DNA from: Verrucomicrobiota bacterium
GTDB lineage: Bacteria; Verrucomicrobiota; Verrucomicrobiia; Limisphaerales; Fontisphaeraceae
Length of the DNA stretch: 36,244 nucleotides
Assembly: GCA_037139415.1 (NCBI GenBank)
Contig: JBAXGN010000069.1
Location: 1 to 36,244, forward strand
Direction of reading: 5' to 3'
Shown: positions 9,581-17,998 of the stretch, piece after piece
Numbering within the stretch: the first letter of the stretch is position 1
Layout of the letters: each line of letters opens with the position of its first letter
Program-made: the position numbers and the translations under genes
The notes under the pieces: generated by a model
Told to the model about the DNA's origin: nothing
Database searches by the model: none
The model's input: the letters and a program-made list of their open reading frames with translations, nothing else

Positions 9581-11044
9581 ATGTCGTTTGCTCCGTTAAT
9601 CGAAACGCTTGTCGCTCCGGAGTTGAATGGTTCCTGGCTGGAACGCTTGGCGCGCGAACCGGGGTGCGTGCTCTTGCGCAGTGCCGGTTTTGATTCTCCC
9701 CAGGCCCGGTATTCCTTGCTGGCGGTTCGCCCGTTTCTCACCCTCACTGCGCGCGGCAGCCGGTGTGAACTGCGCGGGCCTGACGGCCACCAAACCCTGT
9801 TTGGCGATCCCTGGCGCATCCTCAGCGATTGGCTGCGCCGCTATGAAATGCCACCCGAAGCAGACCAGCCATTTCCGTTGGGCGGTTGTTTCGGGTATTG
9901 GGGCTATGACCTCAAGCAATTCACCGAACCCAAACTCACGCGCCGCACTCCCAACGACTTGGAATTGCCGGATGCTTGGGTGGGCTTCTATGATCACCTC
10001 TTGGTGGTGGACCACCGCGCGAACACTGCCCGAATCGTCAGCACCGGCCTGGAGCCCGATGGCTCGCGCTCCCTGGCTCGCGCTCGGGCCGGATTTGCGT
10101 TCTGGCAACGCGCGCTGAAGGGCGAGGCCTTGGAACCATGCTGGTTAAATCCAGAGCGACCGAGTGCAGGAACGGCGTGGCGGGAGCATGCCCACGCCGT
10201 CTGCCACCCGGAGGCGTCTGACTTGTTTTCCACCATGACGCGCGAGGCGTATCTCCAGGCGGTGCGCCAAGCCCAGCATTACATTCGCCATGGCCATATT
10301 TACCAGGTCAACCTTTCGCAGCGGCTGACTTTGCCGCGCGCCATTCCTGGATGGGAGTTCTTCAACGCGTTGCTGGCGGAGTCTCCCGCGCCGTTTGCCG
10401 CCTACCTGAATCCGGGCCCATTTCAGATCGCCTCCTCCTCGCCCGAACTGTTTCTGCGCCAGCGGGGCAACCTGATCCAGACCCGCCCCATCAAGGGAAC
10501 CCGCCCGCGCGCGGCGGATTTGGACCAGGACGCCCGCTATACGTATGAATTGCAGACCAGCGCCAAGGAAATCGCGGAACTGGTGATGATCACCGATTTG
10601 TTGCGGAACGATCTGGGGCGGGTCTGCGAATACGGATCGGTGCATGTGCCGGACCTGATGCGCTTGGAGCGCTATCCGCACGTGCAACACTTGGTGTCCA
10701 CCGTCGAGGGGCGTTTGCGCCCTCACCTGTCGCATCTGGACGCCTTGGCCGCTTGCTTTCCGGGCGGCAGCATCACCGGCGCGCCCAAATTTCGTGCCAT
10801 GGAAATTATCGAAGAACTGGAACCCGTCAGCCGCGGTCCCTATACCGGATGCCTGGGATATCTGGGTTTTAACCGCGAGAGCCAGCTTAGCATCGCGATC
10901 CGCAAGGCTCTCTGTTCTGCCGATGCGACGCATTTCCATGTTGGCGCGGGCATTGTCGCCGACTCCGATCCTCAGGCGGAATACGAGGAAACCTGGGTCA
11001 AGGCGCGGGGGTTCCTGGCGGCACTGAAGCATACTCAGCTATGA
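9581..11044 (+). CDS. pabB: Aminodeoxychorismate synthase component I
   Basis: Chorismate-binding enzyme of 487 residues. With glutamine-derived ammonia it converts chorismate to 4-amino-4-deoxychorismate in p-aminobenzoate and folate synthesis. PIKGT at residues 303-307 places Lys305 at the position typical of PabB; anthranilate synthase (TrpE) has PIAGT there, which argues against TrpE. The chorismate-binding signature GSITGAPKFRAMEIIEELEP lies in the C-terminal third, and the N-terminal domain shows the GCFGYWGYDLK pattern of this family. Its stop overlaps the start of pabC (ATGA at 11041-11044), so the two steps are coupled. No pabA-type glutaminase is in the window. Confidence 0.9.
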   Translation: MSFAPLIETLVAPELNGSWLERLAREPGCVLLRSAGFDSPQARYSLLAVRPFLTLTARGSRCELRGPDGHQTLFGDPWRILSDWLRRYEMPPEADQPFPLGGCFGYWGYDLKQFTEPKLTRRTPNDLELPDAWVGFYDHLLVVDHRANTARIVSTGLEPDGSRSLARARAGFAFWQRALKGEALEPCWLNPERPSAGTAWREHAHAVCHPEASDLFSTMTREAYLQAVRQAQHYIRHGHIYQVNLSQRLTLPRAIPGWEFFNALLAESPAPFAAYLNPGPFQIASSSPELFLRQRGNLIQTRPIKGTRPRAADLDQDARYTYELQTSAKEIAELVMITDLLRNDLGRVCEYGSVHVPDLMRLERYPHVQHLVSTVEGRLRPHLSHLDALAACFPGGSITGAPKFRAMEIIEELEPVSRGPYTGCLGYLGFNRESQLSIAIRKALCSADATHFHVGAGIVADSDPQAEYEETWVKARGFLAALKHTQL

Positions 11045-11910
11045 CATACGTCTATCTCAATCGCGCGGTGATTCCCGAAGCCGAGGCCAAAGTCTCAGTG
11101 CTGGATCGGGGTTTTCTCTATGGCGACGGCCTGTTTGAAACACTGCGCATCTGCCACGGGCAATTATTTCGCTGGTCAATGCATTGGCGGCGACTTCAGG
11201 TGGGCGCGGAATTTTTTGGGATTCGCCTTCCGGTTTCCGAGGCGGAACTCCATGCGGCGGCGCTCCAATTGATCCAGTCGAATGCTCACTCCGAGGGCGT
11301 GTTGCGCCTGCAAATTTCGCGCGGCGCCGGGCAGCGTGGATATTCGCCGCGCGGCGCGGATTGTCCCACGCTGGTGATGACGACCCATCCCTTGCCACCG
11401 CTGACAGAACATATCGCGCCTTGGACCTTGCGCACCAGCCCGTATCGCCTGCCAGCGGGCGACCCGCTGGCGGCCCATAAATCCACGAATAAACTGTTGC
11501 AAATTCTTGCGCGTAAGGAGGCGGAAGAGCAGGGGGCGGATGAAGCGCTATTGCTTAACTCCGAAGGGCAGGTGGCTGAAACCACCAGTGGCAACCTGTT
11601 TTGCGTGCGTGATGGCGGCTTGATCACCCCGCCGGCATCTGCCGGAATCTTGCCCGGCATCACGCGTGCGGTGGTGATGGAATTGGCGGTGTCCCATGGC
11701 ATCCCGGCGCGTGAATCTTCATTGTCCCAGGATGACCTGCTTCACGCAGACGGTCTTTTTCTGACCCTTTCCAGTTACGGACTCATCCCCATCAGAGGGT
11801 TGGATGGCGCTGCGCTGCGGCAGACGCCGTTGATCACCACGTTGCGACATGCGTATGCCGAACAAGTGCAAAAGGAATGTCTGGGAGGTGACAATGCAGC
11901 GGAGAGGTGA
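11041..11910 (+). CDS. pabC: Aminodeoxychorismate lyase (class IV PLP enzyme)
   Basis: Fold-type IV PLP protein of 289 residues. It should release pyruvate from aminodeoxychorismate to give p-aminobenzoate, the step after PabB. Family landmarks are YGDGLFETLR near residues 27-36, the PLP lysine Lys147 in AHKSTNKL, ADEALLLNSEGQVAETTSGNLF and the PASAGILPGITR segment. The family also contains branched-chain and D-amino-acid aminotransferases that are hard to separate by motif. The 4-nt overlap with pabB is the main reason for choosing PabC. Confidence 0.8.
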   Translation: MTYVYLNRAVIPEAEAKVSVLDRGFLYGDGLFETLRICHGQLFRWSMHWRRLQVGAEFFGIRLPVSEAELHAAALQLIQSNAHSEGVLRLQISRGAGQRGYSPRGADCPTLVMTTHPLPPLTEHIAPWTLRTSPYRLPAGDPLAAHKSTNKLLQILARKEAEEQGADEALLLNSEGQVAETTSGNLFCVRDGGLITPPASAGILPGITRAVVMELAVSHGIPARESSLSQDDLLHADGLFLTLSSYGLIPIRGLDGAALRQTPLITTLRHAYAEQVQKECLGGDNAAER

Positions 11911-11984
11911 TTTTGTGCTGGTTTTTGGTTGTAACCGGGCGTTTTTTGTGGCTAGGTAGCGCCGCAACTTAAGAACGGATTATC

Positions 11985-12737
11985 ATGGCAAAAAACGCGT
12001 TATTGCGATGGCTGCACGGCTATGGAGCCCACCACCGGGAATTGGGTATTAATCGCTGCAACGATATCATCGGGCAGGCGGTCGCTGATTTGGCGCCGGA
12101 TTGCCTGCTGGATGTCGGTTGCGGTGATGGGAGCATGTTGTTCCGCTATCTGAAAAAAACGCCCCGTGAATTTTACGGAATCGAAGGGGCACCTGACTTG
12201 AAAGCGCAGGCGGAGGCACGCGGGTTAAAGATGGCCAGCTTTGATCTGAATGGGCGTTGGTCATACGAAGACAATAAATTTGATGTCGTATTCAGTTCAC
12301 AGGTAATTGAGCACCTGCACAATGCCCGCCTTTTCGTGGAAGAAATGTACCGCGTGCTTAAGCCTGGCGGCACCGCCATCGTGGCTTCGGAAAACCTTTG
12401 CAGTATCTTGAATACCTTCGCCATGGCGATGGGCTATACCCCGTTCTCCCTGATGCAGACCTGTGGCCGCTATCTGGGCAACCCCATCGGTCTGCATTAC
12501 AACGAGAAGTTGGTCGAACATGTGCCGGTGGACCACCCCGCCTTTTCCGGGGTCTCCGGCCATGTGCGGGTGCTTACCGTGCGCCAGGCGCGCGAATTGT
12601 TTGACCTGACTGGTTTCCAGACGGAGGCATGGTCCGTCAGCATTCTCCCCCTGCCCGACTGGTTGAGCCGTCGGCTCGAAAGCGTTGTCATACATCGTGG
12701 TCATTATCTGATTGTTCGGGCCAAGAAACCTGTATAA
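11985..12737 (+). CDS. Class I SAM-dependent methyltransferase
   Basis: Protein of 250 residues with a Methyltransf_11/25-type domain. Motif I, LLDVGCGDGS, is at 41-50, an acidic post-I strand (YGIEGAPDL) follows, FDVVFSSQVIEHLHN lies near 100-114, and RVLKPGGTAIVASEN comes after that. The C-terminal half contains further motifs seen in methyltransferases acting on lipids, quinones or sugars, but the acceptor cannot be told. It starts 74 nt after pabC on the same strand, with a poor Shine-Dalgarno. No signal or membrane segment is seen. Confidence 0.85.
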   Translation: MAKNALLRWLHGYGAHHRELGINRCNDIIGQAVADLAPDCLLDVGCGDGSMLFRYLKKTPREFYGIEGAPDLKAQAEARGLKMASFDLNGRWSYEDNKFDVVFSSQVIEHLHNARLFVEEMYRVLKPGGTAIVASENLCSILNTFAMAMGYTPFSLMQTCGRYLGNPIGLHYNEKLVEHVPVDHPAFSGVSGHVRVLTVRQARELFDLTGFQTEAWSVSILPLPDWLSRRLESVVIHRGHYLIVRAKKPV

Positions 12738-12931
12738 GCCAGGTGGACCGCAGCGAGTTTTTGAGCGATTCCTACAGCGGCCTGCTGATGGATTTGCCAT
12801 GGGACTTTTTATATCTTTGTTCCACTCACGGACGAGTAAAGCTGGCCCCTCCACCTGCCCAGTCGCCCATTTATCATTCCCCATTTCAAAGCCGCCGGGG
12901 ATATTTTGTTGACCCGCGCCGGAGCCGGGTT

Positions 12932-13309
12932 ATGTTTGGCGGCATGGAACATTCGCCTGGTTTTTTAAAATTGGTCAATGACAAGCGCCGATTTGTCAAC
13001 GAGATCTCGGTGGCGGAAGCGCGCGCCATTATCACCCGTAACCCCAAGGCCGTCCTCATGGATGTCCGCGAGGATCATGAATGGGACAAGGGACACGCCG
13101 TGGAAGCCGTGCATCTCGGCAAAGGCATCATCGAGCGGGATATTGAAAAAGCGGTGCCAGACAAGCAGTCGGAGATCATTCTTTACTGCGGCGGCGGCTT
13201 TCGGTCGGCATTGTGCTGCGAAGTACTGCAGGAGATGGGGTACAAGAAGGTGTATTCCGTGATCGGTGGTTGCCGGGCGATCATTGACGCCGGTTGGAAG
13301 ATGCAGTAG
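12932..13309 (+). CDS. Single-domain rhodanese-like protein
   Basis: Small cytosolic sulfurtransferase-like protein of 125 residues. Rhodanese landmarks are EISVAEARA near the start, VLMDVREDHEWDKGHAVEAVHLGKG and the active-site loop CGGGFRS with Cys86 as the persulfide cysteine, followed by GCRAIIDAGW. The frame is open upstream to 12629, but the ATG at 12932 has a GGAG 7 nt before it and gives a normal N-terminus. A RACo-like redox protein follows after 39 nt, which fits a role in Fe-S or sulfur handling, though this is inferred. Confidence 0.85.
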   Translation: MFGGMEHSPGFLKLVNDKRRFVNEISVAEARAIITRNPKAVLMDVREDHEWDKGHAVEAVHLGKGIIERDIEKAVPDKQSEIILYCGGGFRSALCCEVLQEMGYKKVYSVIGGCRAIIDAGWKMQ

Positions 13310-13348
13310 CAGGCCGCTCTCTCTTCCGCAAACAGGAATCCGCTGCGT

Positions 13349-14863
13349 ATGGCCACGAAAGTTCACATTGAGCTGGTGCCGATGGGCAAAAAGTTTGAGG
13401 TGGAGCCCGGCAGTCAGCTTCAGGATGTGCTGTTTGCTTTCGGAGTGGAATTTCCCTGCGGCGGCCGTGGCCGCTGCAAGGGGTGCCGCGTCAAAGTGCT
13501 CGACGGGGAGTTTCCCATCACGGCGGAACAATCCCGCGTGTTATCGCCAGAAGAGTTGCAGGCCGGTTGGCGGCTGGCCTGTCGCGGCGAGGTGCGCGGG
13601 CCGTTGAAGATCGAATTGGCCCAATGGGAGGCGTCCATTCTCGCGGATGATTCCGCGTTCACCTTTATTCCGCAGGCGGGGTTGGGGGTGGCCGTGGATC
13701 TGGGCACCACCACGGTCGTCGCGCAACTGCTGGATTTGCAGACCGGCAATGTGCTGGCGGTGCGGTCCGCCTGGAACACGCAGGCGCGGCACGGCGGCGA
13801 CATCATGAGCCGGGTGGATTACGCGGTCAGCGGCGGTGGTCAAGCCGACCTGACAACGCTGATCCGCAATCAGATTGGCGCGCTGATCAGTGAGTTGTTC
13901 GAGGGTGCCGGGCGATCCTCCGCCGAACTCCAGCGGGTGGTCGTGGTGGGCAACACCGTGATGCATCATTTCTTCTGCGGCCTCGATGCCGGGCCGCTGT
14001 CGCAGCATCCCTTCGAGCCGGATCAGGATGGACTGCATGAGTTTTCCGCCCGCGAGGTGGGTTGGGAACTGGGTGATAACGTCCGGGTGTTGTTTCTGCC
14101 CTGTCTGGGCGGGTTCGTCGGTAGTGATATTTTGGCGGGTATCGTGGCGACCCGGCTGCACGAGAGCGAGGCGCTATGCGCGCTGATTGACCTGGGCACC
14201 AACGGGGAAATTGTCATTGGCAACCGGGATGGCATGTTATGTTCCTCCACTGCCGCCGGGCCAGCCTTTGAAGGGGCGCGGATCTCCATGGGCATGCGCG
14301 CCGCCACGGGCGCAATTTCCGAAGTGACGCTGGTGGCGGGGCGATTACACTGCCGGGTATTGGGCCACGCGGAACCGCGCGGCCTCTGCGGCAGCGGGCT
14401 GGTGGATGCGGTGGCGGGTTCCCTGGATGCTGGTTGGATCAAGCCGTCCGGGCGGATTACCAGCGGGGACGGCATACCGCTGCAAGGTCCGGTCAAACTA
14501 AACCAGGCCGACATCCGGGAACTGCAATTGGCCAAAGGGGCCATTGCGGCCGGGATACGCCTGATGGTCGAGCAGATGGGCCGCCGGTTGGACGAGGTGC
14601 AAACGGTGCATCTCGCCGGCGCGTTCGGTAACTACATCAATCGCGCTAGCGCGCAGCGCATCGGGCTGCTGCCGTTTCCCATAGAACGCGTGAAGCCCGC
14701 CGGCAATACCGCCTTGTTGGGCGCCAAACTCGCGCTGTTTGCGCCGGATCAGGAGCACTTCCAGTACCGGGCCTTGCGCGCGAAGGTGCGGCATACCTGC
14801 CTGAATGAGGATGAGCGGTTTCAAGAGGTGTATGTGGAGGAAATGTCGTTTCCACCGGCGTAA
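13349..14863 (+). CDS. RACo-like corrinoid activation protein (2Fe-2S ferredoxin + ASKHA ATPase)
   Basis: Protein of 504 residues with the two-part architecture of reductive activators of corrinoid proteins (DUF4445/RACo). The N-terminal plant-type ferredoxin domain carries Cys37, Cys43, Cys46 and Cys78 (FPCGGRGRCKGC and LACRG). An actin-like ATPase follows, with VAVDLGTTTVVAQLLD near 114, LIDLGTNGEI near 280, a GPAFEG segment and GLCGSGLVDAVAGSLDAGW. Family members use ATP binding and a reduced 2Fe-2S centre to return inactive Co(II) corrinoid to Co(I) in methyltransferase systems. No corrinoid-binding protein, methyltetrahydrofolate methyltransferase or UroD-like methyltransferase lies in the window, so its partner is elsewhere. 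AGGAA at 13334-13338 supports the start. Confidence 0.85.
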   Translation: MATKVHIELVPMGKKFEVEPGSQLQDVLFAFGVEFPCGGRGRCKGCRVKVLDGEFPITAEQSRVLSPEELQAGWRLACRGEVRGPLKIELAQWEASILADDSAFTFIPQAGLGVAVDLGTTTVVAQLLDLQTGNVLAVRSAWNTQARHGGDIMSRVDYAVSGGGQADLTTLIRNQIGALISELFEGAGRSSAELQRVVVVGNTVMHHFFCGLDAGPLSQHPFEPDQDGLHEFSAREVGWELGDNVRVLFLPCLGGFVGSDILAGIVATRLHESEALCALIDLGTNGEIVIGNRDGMLCSSTAAGPAFEGARISMGMRAATGAISEVTLVAGRLHCRVLGHAEPRGLCGSGLVDAVAGSLDAGWIKPSGRITSGDGIPLQGPVKLNQADIRELQLAKGAIAAGIRLMVEQMGRRLDEVQTVHLAGAFGNYINRASAQRIGLLPFPIERVKPAGNTALLGAKLALFAPDQEHFQYRALRAKVRHTCLNEDERFQEVYVEEMSFPPA

Positions 14864-14969
14864 CCGGAGAGAATTCCATGGACGTTACCACCCGCACTCG
14901 TTAAGGTAATCGCCAGCCGGCATAAAGGGATGTGGAACATTTTGACATGACCGGCGCAACGAATGTGTC

Positions 14970-16790
14970 ATGCGATTAGCGACGGTGATTGAATGCCAGA
15001 CAGGGCAGGGCGATGCACAAGCCACGAGCACGATGGCTGCCGTCGGCATTGCCAGTAATCTGGAAACCACGGCAGAGCCGTTTCTGGACGAAGATGGCGA
15101 CGAGTCCTTGACCGTGCGCCTGGCGGGTCCTGAAGATCGGGAAAGCATCTACCGGTTGCGCCACGAGGTCTATGCGCGTGAATTGGGCCAGCACCATGTC
15201 AATCCCGAGGGGCGGCTGAGCGATCCGCTCGATGCGTATAACCTTTATATCGTCATCTGCTCTGGGAAACGCATCCTGGGTTTTGTCTCCATCACGCCGC
15301 CCGGCAGCCCCAAGTTCTCGATTGATAAATATTTTCAGCGCGCTGACCTGCCGTTTCCGGTGGACGACAAGCTGTTTGAAGTGCGACTGCTCACCGTGCC
15401 ACCCACGGCGCGGCGCACGCAATTGGCCCTGGCTTTGATGTATGCCTCGTTTCGCTGGGTGGAATCCCACGGCGGCACCCGTATCATGGCCATTGGGCGG
15501 CAGGAAGTGCTCAGCATTTACCGCCGGGTGGGCCTCAAGCTGGTGGGGCAATTGGCCCGGTCCGGCGCGGTGACGTACGAACTCATGCAGGCTACCATGC
15601 CGGATGTGCATGCCGCGCTGCCCGGCATTGGCCGGATGCTAGCCCGGGTTGAGGTCCGGATGGCGTGGAAGATCGGGGTGGAGTATCGCACGCCCGCGCA
15701 CTGTTTTCATGGCGGTCAGTTTTTCAAGGCGGTGGGCGAGGATTTTGACGCGTTGGAGCGGTTGGACAGCATCATCAACGCCGACGTGCTGGATGCCTGG
15801 TTTCCGCCTTCACCCAAGGCGGTTGCTGCCGTGCAAGCACACCTGCCAAGGTTGTTGCGCACCTCGCCTCCCACAGAGGCGGACGGGCTCATCCGGGCGA
15901 TTGCCCGCGCGCGCGGGGTGGCCCCGGAGTGTGTGCTGCCGGGCGCGGGTTCCTCGGATTTGATCTTTCTGGCGTTGCGCCATTGGTTGACGCCGTCGTC
16001 GCGCGTCTTGATTTTGGACCCCATGTATGGCGAATATGCGCACGTCCTGGAGCGGGTCATTCGTTGTCGGGTGGATCGTTTGCCGCTGGAACGTCAGCGG
16101 CAATATCAGCTTGATTTGGGGAGCCTGGAAAAACAGCTCGCCGCCGGGTACGACCTGGTGGTGCTGGTCAACCCGAACAGCCCGACTGGCCGTCATGTGG
16201 GGCGCGAAGCGTTGGAAGGTGTTTTAAGCCGGGTGCCGGCGGAAACCCGGGTGTGGGTGGATGAAACCTACGTGGATTATACCGGGTCGGGTAATTCGCT
16301 GGAGCATTTTGCCGTGCGCAGCCCCAATGTGATGGTCTGTAAGTCCATGTCCAAGGTGTATGCGCTGAGCGGTGCCCGCGTGGCGTACCTGTGCGCCAGC
16401 CCGCACCAACTGGAATCGTTGCGGGCCATTTCTCCCCCGTGGGCCGTCAGTCTGCCAGCGCAAGTGGCCACGGTCGCCGCCTTGCAGGATTCGGCGTATT
16501 ACGCGGGGGTGCATGCGCAGACGCGCGTGTTGCGTGAGGAACTGGCCCAATGGCTGGCGACGTTGGGATGGGAAGTGGTGCCCAGTACGACCAATTTTCT
16601 GCTGTGCCACCTGCCAGCCACCGGCCCGGATGCCGCGACGGTGATTGCCCGGTGCCGTCCGCGGGGACTCTATTTGCGCGATGCTGCGACCATGGGGCAG
16701 ACCCTGGGACCGCGCGTGTTACGCATTGCGGTCAAGGATGCGGCGACCAATCGCCAGATGATTCAGATCCTGCGTGAAGTCCTTGGGTAA
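14970..16790 (+). CDS. Fusion of GNAT/autoinducer-synthase-like acyltransferase and HisC-like PLP aminotransferase
   Basis: A 606-residue two-domain protein. Residues ~45-200 look like a GNAT-fold acyltransferase of the LuxI/FeeM type: YRLRHEVYARELG, a DPLDAYNLYIV strand, ILGFVSITPPG, FEVRLLTVPPTARR and a helix-strand ending IYRRVGLKLVG. From ~260 on it is a fold-type I aminotransferase related to histidinol-phosphate aminotransferase: PGAGSSDLIF, VLVNPNSPTGRHV, WVDETYVDYTG and SMSKVYALSGAR with Lys462 as the PLP lysine, then the C-terminal arginine in RVLRIAVKD. The ATG at 14970 gives a poorly conserved ~40-residue leader; ATG 15033 is an alternative start. The gene is monocistronic-looking. 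A plausible product is an N-acylated amine or amino acid, but acyl donor and amine are unknown. The aminotransferase half is secure; the acyltransferase subfamily is less so. Confidence 0.75.
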   Translation: MRLATVIECQTGQGDAQATSTMAAVGIASNLETTAEPFLDEDGDESLTVRLAGPEDRESIYRLRHEVYARELGQHHVNPEGRLSDPLDAYNLYIVICSGKRILGFVSITPPGSPKFSIDKYFQRADLPFPVDDKLFEVRLLTVPPTARRTQLALALMYASFRWVESHGGTRIMAIGRQEVLSIYRRVGLKLVGQLARSGAVTYELMQATMPDVHAALPGIGRMLARVEVRMAWKIGVEYRTPAHCFHGGQFFKAVGEDFDALERLDSIINADVLDAWFPPSPKAVAAVQAHLPRLLRTSPPTEADGLIRAIARARGVAPECVLPGAGSSDLIFLALRHWLTPSSRVLILDPMYGEYAHVLERVIRCRVDRLPLERQRQYQLDLGSLEKQLAAGYDLVVLVNPNSPTGRHVGREALEGVLSRVPAETRVWVDETYVDYTGSGNSLEHFAVRSPNVMVCKSMSKVYALSGARVAYLCASPHQLESLRAISPPWAVSLPAQVATVAALQDSAYYAGVHAQTRVLREELAQWLATLGWEVVPSTTNFLLCHLPATGPDAATVIARCRPRGLYLRDAATMGQTLGPRVLRIAVKDAATNRQMIQILREVLG

Positions 16791-16821
16791 AGCGGAACGC
16801 AGCCGCGAATTCGTTTCGCTT
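16790..16821. terminator. Hairpin between convergent genes, weak terminator candidate
   Basis: A 10-bp inverted repeat (AAGCGGAACG at 16790-16799 and CGTTTCGCTT at 16812-16821, one G-U pair) starts right at the stop codon of the fusion gene. It faces the 3' end of the convergent pseudopilin gene. There is no T tract, so intrinsic termination is uncertain. Confidence 0.3.
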
Positions 16822-16898
16822 CCGATCCGTTTGCCCGGCTTTGGCTGGCTATTTTCAAGCCGCGAAAATCCGCGACACCCAATGCGATTACCCTGGTC

Positions 16899-17678
16899 CT
16901 AAAGCTGGGGTTGGGGAGTGCCCCACGTGGTGGCGAAGATGTTGCCCTTGTTGGCCTTTAAATCCTCATAGCGCCAGGTTTCCACATGGCCATCCGCGAA
17001 GGTCACATTGGCGCGCAAAACGTGACGGCAGGCTGGTTGTTTGAGCGGCGAGCCGGTCCATTGCCCGGTCTGGTTCACGGCAAAAGTGACAATCTCAGTC
17101 ATGTAACCGCCCTCCGGGACATTGTTCACGTCCTTGGGCACGCCCACATCACCCATGAGCCATATCTGGGAAGCGCGGGTGAGTTCCGTTGATTTCCGGC
17201 TGCCCAGGAACGAGCCGTCCGGTTGCTGCATGTAGCGGATGATGTTGCCTTCCTGCGGACCATAACCGCCCCAGTTGACTCCGGCAAACCGGGTGATGTC
17301 GGCATCCTCGACGGCCGGGCAACGCCAGATGCTGGCGGAATTGGTCCGAACATCAATTTCTTTGCTGCCGAAGTAGTCGTTGTTGGTCATGGTCTGGAAA
17401 TACCAAGCGCCGCCCGGCGAAACGCCTGGACTGGTGTACCAGCCGGTGTAGAGGTGCGGATAACGTTGATCGAAATCGTCCGTGTACATCATGAACGCCA
17501 CCCCGATCTGGCGGCAGTTGCTGACGCATTTGATGCCTTTGCCTTTGGCCTTGGCTTTGGCCAGCGCGGGCAGCAGCAGCCCCGCCAGGATGGCAATGAT
17601 GGCAACGACCACCAACAACTCAATCAAAGTGAATCCGCGTGAGCGAAACGGATTCCGCCATAGCGTTTTATCTTTCAT
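16899..17678 (-). CDS. Prepilin-type pseudopilin with H-X9-DG C-terminus
   Basis: Type II secretion/type IV pilus pseudopilin-like protein of the kind expanded in Verrucomicrobiota and Planctomycetota. The prepilin peptidase site is Gly15-Phe16 with Glu at +5 ([26 protein letters not shown]), so the basic leader is 15 residues. [16 protein letters not shown] segment follows, and the C-terminus has H-X9-DG ([12 protein letters not shown]). It would be inserted in the inner membrane and processed by PilD. The ATG at 17678 was chosen over an in-frame TTG at 17699 because it gives a normal short leader. No secretion machinery genes flank it, so it is an orphan copy. Its exact role is unknown for this group. 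Confidence 0.85.
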   Translation of the reverse strand: MKDKTLWRNPFRSRGFTLIELLVVVAIIAILAGLLLPALAKAKAKGKGIKCVSNCRQIGVAFMMYTDDFDQRYPHLYTGWYTSPGVSPGGAWYFQTMTNNDYFGSKEIDVRTNSASIWRCPAVEDADITRFAGVNWGGYGPQEGNIIRYMQQPDGSFLGSRKSTELTRASQIWLMGDVGVPKDVNNVPEGGYMTEIVTFAVNQTGQWTGSPLKQPACRHVLRANVTFADGHVETWRYEDLKANKGNIFATTWGTPQPQL

Positions 17679-17731
17679 AATGCATTTTAACTGCGGCAAT
17701 TAATGCGCCACCGATGACACCACACAAGCAT

Positions 17732-17760
17732 AAAATACCATAAAAATAGCTGGCGGGCAA
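17732..17760 (-). promoter_or_regulatory. Candidate promoter of the pseudopilin gene
   Basis: On the minus strand TTGCCC (17755-17760) and TATTTT (17732-17737) are separated by 17 nt, placing the start of transcription about 45-50 nt before the ATG at 17678. Motif match only. Confidence 0.35.
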
Positions 17761-17831
17761 CTGGCGGTGGCGACGGAACCGTGGCGCGGCTTCCCCCCCG
17801 GCTTCCGGCCTGAAAAAATTATAAATTCAGG

Positions 17832-17859
17832 TTGCAATAGAATTATATTAAAATATAAT
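17832..17859 (+). promoter_or_regulatory. Strong-looking sigma70-type promoter in an AT-rich island
   Basis: TTGCAA (17832-17837) and a perfect TATAAT (17854-17859) are 16 nt apart in an AT-rich island that contrasts with the GC-rich surroundings. It points toward a short frame and the hsdR remnant, so it may drive decayed or non-coding sequence. Confidence 0.4.
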
Positions 17860-17998
17860 AAATCCATGAATATTAAATTATGTATAGTCTGGAACGGGGG
17901 AGTGGGGCACCCATGGGTGACCGCCATCCAGAGTGCTGCCGACACAATCGCGCATTGGTTTTTTGGGCGTCTAAAACCGTCTGTCTGTCTATCCCCCG

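Larger units (their letters stand above)
17679..17998. other. Spacer with promoter-like sequences and an AT-rich island
   Basis: No reliable gene is present. It holds a candidate minus-strand promoter for the pseudopilin (17732-17760), an AT-rich island at about 17811-17885 with a perfect TATAAT facing right, and a short frame from ATG 17866 (about 49 codons) with no recognisable domain. Confidence 0.5.

Noticed and set aside
9581-11044. Anthranilate synthase component I (TrpE)
   Set aside because: The PIKGT motif in place of PIAGT, and the overlapping pabC gene, favour PabB.
14942-14972. TTGACA upstream of the fusion gene as a promoter
   Set aside because: The -35 match is perfect but no acceptable -10 lies 16-18 nt downstream, and it would start within the coding region.
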